Assembly (NCBI GenBank): GCA_000245075.1
Contig: JH600062.1
Location: 33,715 to 81,493, forward strand
DNA from: Acetobacteraceae bacterium AT-5844
GTDB lineage: Bacteria; Pseudomonadota; Alphaproteobacteria; Acetobacterales; Acetobacteraceae
Length of the DNA: 47,779 nt
Direction of reading: 5' to 3'
In this document: piece by piece, positions 44,252 to 47,779 of the stretch
How the letters are laid out: each line of letters opens with the position of its first letter
Numbering within the stretch: the first letter of the stretch is position 1
Notes under the pieces: generated by a model
Told to the model about the DNA's origin: nothing
Databases searched by the model: none
What the model saw: the letters and a program-made list of their open reading frames with translations, nothing else
Translations under genes and position numbers: made by a program

Positions 44252-44466
44252 CTGGAGGGAGAAGGAATTCTCCCTCCAGACCACCCTCATCTTTTTCTTC
44301 GAGTTGGAGCATCAAGGCCGGAGGGCATTGCCACAGGAGTTTTATAAGCAACTCGGGCTGCACTCTCAGTCGCCGAGGGTCCAAGACCCTCGGCGGAATC
44401 CGCATCCAGCGGGTAAACTCGAAGAAAAGAAAGAATGGGGGCCTGGGGGAAATTCCTTTCCCCCAG
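44252..44466 (+). repeat. Intergenic repeat copy 5 (type A ends), inside the cob cluster
   Basis: The best preserved copy. Left hairpin CTGGAGGGAGAA (44252-44263), loop GGAA, partner to 44279, then a T-rich CATCTTTTTCTTCGAG. The core TCAGT is followed by CGCCGAGGGTC (44371-44381), loop CAA, GACCCTCGGCG (44385-44395). Right end CTCGAAGAAAAGAAAGAATG, then hairpin CTGGGGGAAA/TTTCCCCCAG (44443-44466). It separates cobL from cobE, which are on the same strand, so it would interrupt read-through unless transcription passes it. Its left hairpin is almost identical to that of copy 2. Confidence 0.9.
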
Positions 44467-44492
44467 CCTTCCCTCCACCCAGGACGACCCCA

Positions 44493-44864
44493 ATGATCGT
44501 CGCAGGCCTCGGCTGCCGCACTCAGATTACCGAAGAGGCAGTGCTCGCCATTCTGCGCAGGGCAGGGGAGGGCCTTCCGCCCATCACCCACATCGCGGCC
44601 CCTCATTTCCGGCACGGCACGGCGGCGCTTCATGCCGTAGCCGCCATGCTCCAACTTCCCCTGCTCTGGGTGGAGCGGAGGGCGCTGGAGGCGGTGCAGC
44701 CGCGATGCCCTACCCGCTCGGAGGCCGCCTTGCGCGCCACGGGCCTGGCCTCCGTGGCCGAGGGCTGTGCGCTGGCCGTGGCGGGACATGGCGGGCGGTT
44801 GCTGCTGCCCCGCATGGATGGGGCTGGCGTCACCTGCGCCGTCGCGGCAGGAAGCACCGCATGA
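44493..44864 (+). CDS. cobE: CobE-like protein (CbiG C-terminal domain)
   Basis: A 123-residue protein. [20 protein letters not shown] matches the GxGCrxg start of the CbiG_C/CobE family, with [21 protein letters not shown] and [15 protein letters not shown] typical of the rest. Members act with ring contraction or deacetylation steps, and the precise role in the aerobic route is unsettled. Only AGGA is visible before the ATG. It begins 27 bases after repeat copy 5 and overlaps cobM by four bases, so its promoter is either inside or near the repeat or further upstream. Confidence 0.85.
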   Translation: MIVAGLGCRTQITEEAVLAILRRAGEGLPPITHIAAPHFRHGTAALHAVAAMLQLPLLWVERRALEAVQPRCPTRSEAALRATGLASVAEGCALAVAGHGGRLLLPRMDGAGVTCAVAAGSTA

Positions 44865-45622
44865 CCGTGCATTTCATTGGCGCTGGCCCTGGCGCCGCCG
44901 ATCTCATCACCCTCAGGGGGCGGGACCTGCTGGCCGCCTGCCCGGTCTGCCTTTACGCGGGCTCCCTGGTGCCGCGCGCGCTGCTGGAGCATTGCCCGCC
45001 CGGCGCCCGGGTCATCGACACCGCGCCGATGGACCTCGACGCCATTGAAGCCGAGTTCCTACGCGCGCATGAGGCCGGGCAGGATGTGGCGCGGCTGCAT
45101 TCCGGCGACCTCTCCGTCTGGTCCGCGATGGGCGAGCAATTGCGGCGGCTGCGGCGCCTCGGCATTCCCTACACCGTCACGCCCGGCGTGCCGTCCTTCG
45201 CCGCCGCGGCCGCCGCGCTGGGGCAGGAGCTGACGGTGCCGCGCATCGCCCAATCCCTGGTGCTGACACGCATTTCCGGCCGGGCCAGCGCCATGCCGGC
45301 GGGCGAGACACTGGAAGGCTTCGCGGCCACCGGCGCCACCCTGGCCATCCACCTCGCCATCCATGCGCTGGAGGATGTCGTGGCGCGGCTTTCGCCCTTC
45401 TATGGGGCGGATTGCCCGGTCGCCATCGTGGTGCGGGCCAGTTGGCCGGAAGAGCGCATCCTGCGCGGCACGCTGGCCGATATCACCGCGAAGCTGGCGG
45501 CCGAACCGGCCGAACGCACCGCACTGATCCTGGTCGGGCGAGGGCTGGACGAGGCCGGCGCGACGGAGAGCGCGCTCTACAGCGCCGATTACCGCCGCAG
45601 GTTCCGGGGGGAGGGCGCTTGA
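44861..45622 (+). CDS. cobM: Precorrin-4 C11-methyltransferase
   Basis: A 253-residue tetrapyrrole methylase. [22 protein letters not shown] is the SAM loop and [10 protein letters not shown] the CobM/CbiF signature, with [19 protein letters not shown] later. It methylates C11. It starts in the ATGA overlap with cobE and its last 34 bases overlap the 3' end of the convergent cbiD. Confidence 0.96.
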   Translation: MTVHFIGAGPGAADLITLRGRDLLAACPVCLYAGSLVPRALLEHCPPGARVIDTAPMDLDAIEAEFLRAHEAGQDVARLHSGDLSVWSAMGEQLRRLRRLGIPYTVTPGVPSFAAAAAALGQELTVPRIAQSLVLTRISGRASAMPAGETLEGFAATGATLAIHLAIHALEDVVARLSPFYGADCPVAIVVRASWPEERILRGTLADITAKLAAEPAERTALILVGRGLDEAGATESALYSADYRRRFRGEGA

Positions 45623-46719
45623 CCGATCAGCCTGCCTTCCCGGTCGAAGATCACGACATCCACCGCGATACCGCTGCCCTCCACCACGGCGGCGGCCACC
45701 GCCTGCGCGCGTGCGGCCACCGCATCCCCCAGAGAGAGGCCAGTGGCGGCGGCGTGAGCAAAAGCTTCAGGCGTGGTGTTGGAGGATGCGATACGGGCCG
45801 CGAGCGTGTCATCCCCGCCGAGGTCCCGCGCCAGCGCCGCCAGAGCCGGCATGTCCACGGTGCCGCGGCGGGAATGCAGGTCCAGCCGTCCCTGCGCCAG
45901 CTTGGTGATCTTCGCGATGCCGCCAGCCACGGTGACACGCGGCACGGGGTGTGCCCGCAGGTACTTCAGCATGCCGCCGACAAAATCGCCCATGTCGATC
46001 AGCGCCTGATCCCGCAGGCCATACAGCCGGGCGACAGCACGTTCCGAGGCATCGCCCGTGGCGCCGGCCAGATGCGCCAGTCCCATGCCGCGCGCGACAT
46101 CCACGCCGCGATGGATGGAATGGATCCAGGCCGAGCAGGAATAGGGCACGACGATCCCCGTCGTCCCCAGCACCGACAGGCCGCCCAGAATGCCAAGGCG
46201 CGGATTCATGGTGCGCCTGGCCAGCGCCTCTCCGTCATCGATGCCGATCGTCACCTCGGCATCCGGCACGGCGCCGGAGATTTCGGCCAGCGCGTCCCGG
46301 ATCATCTGGCGTGGCACGGGGTTGATGGCGGGCTCGCCGGGCGGCAGGGGCAGGCCGGGCAGGGTGACGGTTCCCACGCCTGGCCCGGCCGCGAAGGTCA
46401 CGCCACTGCCCGGTGCCCCTCGCCGTACCCAGGCGCGGACCAGGGCGCCATGCGTCACATCCGGGTCGTCGCCCGCATCCTTCACCACGGCGGCCATGGC
46501 GGTGCCTTCAGCGAGCCCGCTCTCGGCCAGGGCGAAGGCGGGGTGCTGCCCGCGTGGCAGGGTGATCTCCACGGGGTCCGGAAAGCCACCGCCGCACAGC
46601 GCCGCCCAGGCAGCCTTGGCGGCCGCCGTGGCGCAGGCACCCGTGGTCCAGCCCGCGCGAAGGGCTTTTCCGGGAGCCTCGTTCGGTTCTGTCTCGGCCT
46701 CAGTCACATTTCTCTGCAT
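45589..46719 (-). CDS. cbiD: CbiD-type precorrin-5 C1-methyltransferase
   Basis: A 376-residue protein. [20 protein letters not shown] is the CbiD N-terminal signature, and [30 protein letters not shown] and [13 protein letters not shown] are typical. CbiD is the C1-methyltransferase of the anaerobic pathway; here it stands in a CobG-containing set with no CobF, so it presumably does the C1 step. Its 3' end overlaps cobM by 34 bases and its start is 11 bp from the divergent cobA. Confidence 0.93.
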   Translation of the reverse strand: MQRNVTEAETEPNEAPGKALRAGWTTGACATAAAKAAWAALCGGGFPDPVEITLPRGQHPAFALAESGLAEGTAMAAVVKDAGDDPDVTHGALVRAWVRRGAPGSGVTFAAGPGVGTVTLPGLPLPPGEPAINPVPRQMIRDALAEISGAVPDAEVTIGIDDGEALARRTMNPRLGILGGLSVLGTTGIVVPYSCSAWIHSIHRGVDVARGMGLAHLAGATGDASERAVARLYGLRDQALIDMGDFVGGMLKYLRAHPVPRVTVAGGIAKITKLAQGRLDLHSRRGTVDMPALAALARDLGGDDTLAARIASSNTTPEAFAHAAATGLSLGDAVAARAQAVAAAVVEGSGIAVDVVIFDREGRLIGQAPSPRNLRR

Positions 46720-46730
46720 ACCCCCGCGCC

Positions 46731-47528
46731 ATGACCACCGCTACAGACTCCCTTCGCCTGCTGGAACAGCTGACAGGCTCCCCCGCGCCACGGCTGGAGC
46801 CCGGCCATGTGTGGCTGGTGGGGGCGGGGCCGGGCCACCCTGGCCAGCTGACGCTCGATGCCCTGGCCGCGCTGGCCCAGGCCGAAGCCATTGTGCATGA
46901 CGACCTGGTGGATGCCCGCATCCTCGCCGCCGCCCCCGCCAGCGCGGAACGCATTTTCGCGGGTAAGCGCGGCGGCCGGCCATCCTCTGCCCAGGCCGAT
47001 ATCACGGCGACGCTGATCACCCTGGCCCGCCAGGGCCGCCGCGTGGTGCGGCTGAAGGGTGGCGATCCCTATGTATTCGGGCGGGGTGGCGAGGAAGCGC
47101 TGGCCCTGGCGGAGGCCGGCATTCCGTTCCGCGTCATCTCCGGCGTCACGGCGGGGCTGGCAGGACTCTCGGCCGCAGGCATCCCCGCCACCATGCGCGG
47201 CATCAACCACGCCGTCATCCTGGCCACCGGCCACGCCGCCACGGAAGAAGGCGGGCTCGATTGGGCGGCGCTCGCCCGGCTGGGACAGCCCATCGTGCTC
47301 TACATGGCGCTGCGCCGGCTGGGCTCGATTCTGGCCAGCCTGCAGGATGCCGGAATGGACCCCGCTACACCTGCCGCCATCGTGGAATCCGGCACCCTGC
47401 CCGGGCAACGAGTGGTGAGCGGCACGGTGGGCACCCTGGAACAACAGGCCTTGGCCGAAGGCACCGCCTCGCCTTGCATCGTGGTGATCGGGGACATCGT
47501 GCCCTTACGGGAAAGGCTGGCGCCATGA
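46731..47528 (+). CDS. cobA: Uroporphyrinogen-III C-methyltransferase (SUMT)
   Basis: A 265-residue methylase. LVGAGPGHPGQLTLDALAAL, GKRGGRPSSAQADITATL and VVRLKGGDPYVFGRGGEEALAL are the SUMT signatures. It makes precorrin-2 from uroporphyrinogen III, the entry step to cobalamin and sirohaem. It is a single-domain enzyme, without the CysG dehydrogenase part. Repeat copy 6 starts 17 bases after the stop. Confidence 0.96.
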   Translation: MTTATDSLRLLEQLTGSPAPRLEPGHVWLVGAGPGHPGQLTLDALAALAQAEAIVHDDLVDARILAAAPASAERIFAGKRGGRPSSAQADITATLITLARQGRRVVRLKGGDPYVFGRGGEEALALAEAGIPFRVISGVTAGLAGLSAAGIPATMRGINHAVILATGHAATEEGGLDWAALARLGQPIVLYMALRRLGSILASLQDAGMDPATPAAIVESGTLPGQRVVSGTVGTLEQQALAEGTASPCIVVIGDIVPLRERLAP

Positions 47529-47544
47529 GTATGAGCCATGCCCA

Positions 47545-47779
47545 CTGGGGGCTCTGCCCCCAGACCCCCGCCGGGGTGGAAAGTCCACCCCGGGCCCCGC
47601 TTCAAATTGGGATTGCGCCACGGCCCACAGCCGAACGCCACAAAAGAGCGATTTCAAATATTTATATAAGGCCACGCGGGCTGAACCCGCAGTCGCCGAG
47701 GGTCGAAGACCCTCGGCGCACCCCAGCGTACAAACACACTGAAAAACTGATGGCGGGGTCTGGGGGGATACTATCCCCC
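47545..47779 (+). repeat. Intergenic repeat copy 6 (type B ends), cut by the window end
   Basis: Left end has CTGGGGGC-TCT-GCCCCCAG (47545-47563) and GGGGTGGA-AAG-TCCACCCC (47573-47591). GCGGG-CTGAA-CCCGC precedes the core hairpin CGCCGAGGGTC (47694-47704), loop GAA, GACCCTCGGCG (47708-47718). The right end (ATGGCGGGGTCTGGGGGGAT onward) matches copy 4 until the window stops, so the element is incomplete only because of the window. Confidence 0.87.

Overview
The window is 47.8 kb of GC-rich, gene-dense DNA that looks like an alphaproteobacterial chromosome, most plausibly Rhodospirillales/Acetobacteraceae (Roseomonas-like). The grounds are the order mnmE-mnmG-rsmG-parA-parB followed by holA-lptE-leuS, the small alphaproteobacterial families DUF3576 and DUF3297, a system I cytochrome c maturation operon, and a CobG-type (oxygen-dependent) cobalamin pathway. 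The genus is an inference. I see no rRNA, tRNA, CRISPR array, prophage or transposase gene.

Layout. 1-2.3 kb: an intergenic repeat, then a phosphoribosyltransferase, a DUF423 membrane protein and an RlmM-like rRNA methyltransferase. 2.3-6.7 kb, minus strand: a GH8 glycoside hydrolase, the malic enzyme MaeB with a phosphotransacetylase-like tail, and an exported fasciclin protein. 6.9-7.3 kb: a small lipoprotein built of three 32-residue repeats, with a clear terminator. 7.5-13.0 kb: mnmE, mnmG, rsmG, parA, parB, with two parS sites placed exactly at the mnmG/rsmG junction and inside rsmG. 13.2-18.2 kb, minus strand: holA, lptE, leuS and a DUF3576 lipoprotein. 18.3-19.5 kb: a porin. 19.8 kb: the PLP-homeostasis protein YggS. 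20.5-25.8 kb, minus strand: ccmC-D-E-F-G-H-I with start/stop overlaps throughout; ccmA and ccmB are not in the window. 26.0-27.3 kb: four small genes (YciI-like, EVE, Rieske, helix-hairpin-helix). 27.6-30.0 kb: glgP.

30.1 kb to the end is a cobalamin island: cobU-cobO-cobQ on the minus strand; a DUF3297 gene and an orphan membrane-anchored protein; then a cobalamin riboswitch leading the long operon DUF1636-cobW-cobN-cobG-cobH-cobI-cobJ; then cobK (minus), cobL, cobE-cobM, cbiD (minus) and cobA. Together these take uroporphyrinogen III through most of the corrin ring (CobA, I, G, J, M, K, L, H), insert cobalt (CobN; CobS/T not seen), adenosylate (CobO), amidate (CobQ) and begin nucleotide-loop assembly (CobU). 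No CobF is visible, and CbiD presumably performs the C1 methylation.

The most unusual content is a family of six intergenic repeats of about 210-260 bp at about 0.1, 13.1, 27.4, 42.2, 44.4 and 47.7 kb. Each has hairpin-bearing inverted ends around a core reading TCAGTCGCC. In four copies the core is a perfect 11-bp hairpin with a 3-nt loop. All six cores point the same way; the five whose upstream side is visible lie directly behind the stop codon of a plus-strand gene. One copy sits between cobL and cobE, and another encodes the C-terminus and stop codon of cobK. I do not recognise it as a named family.
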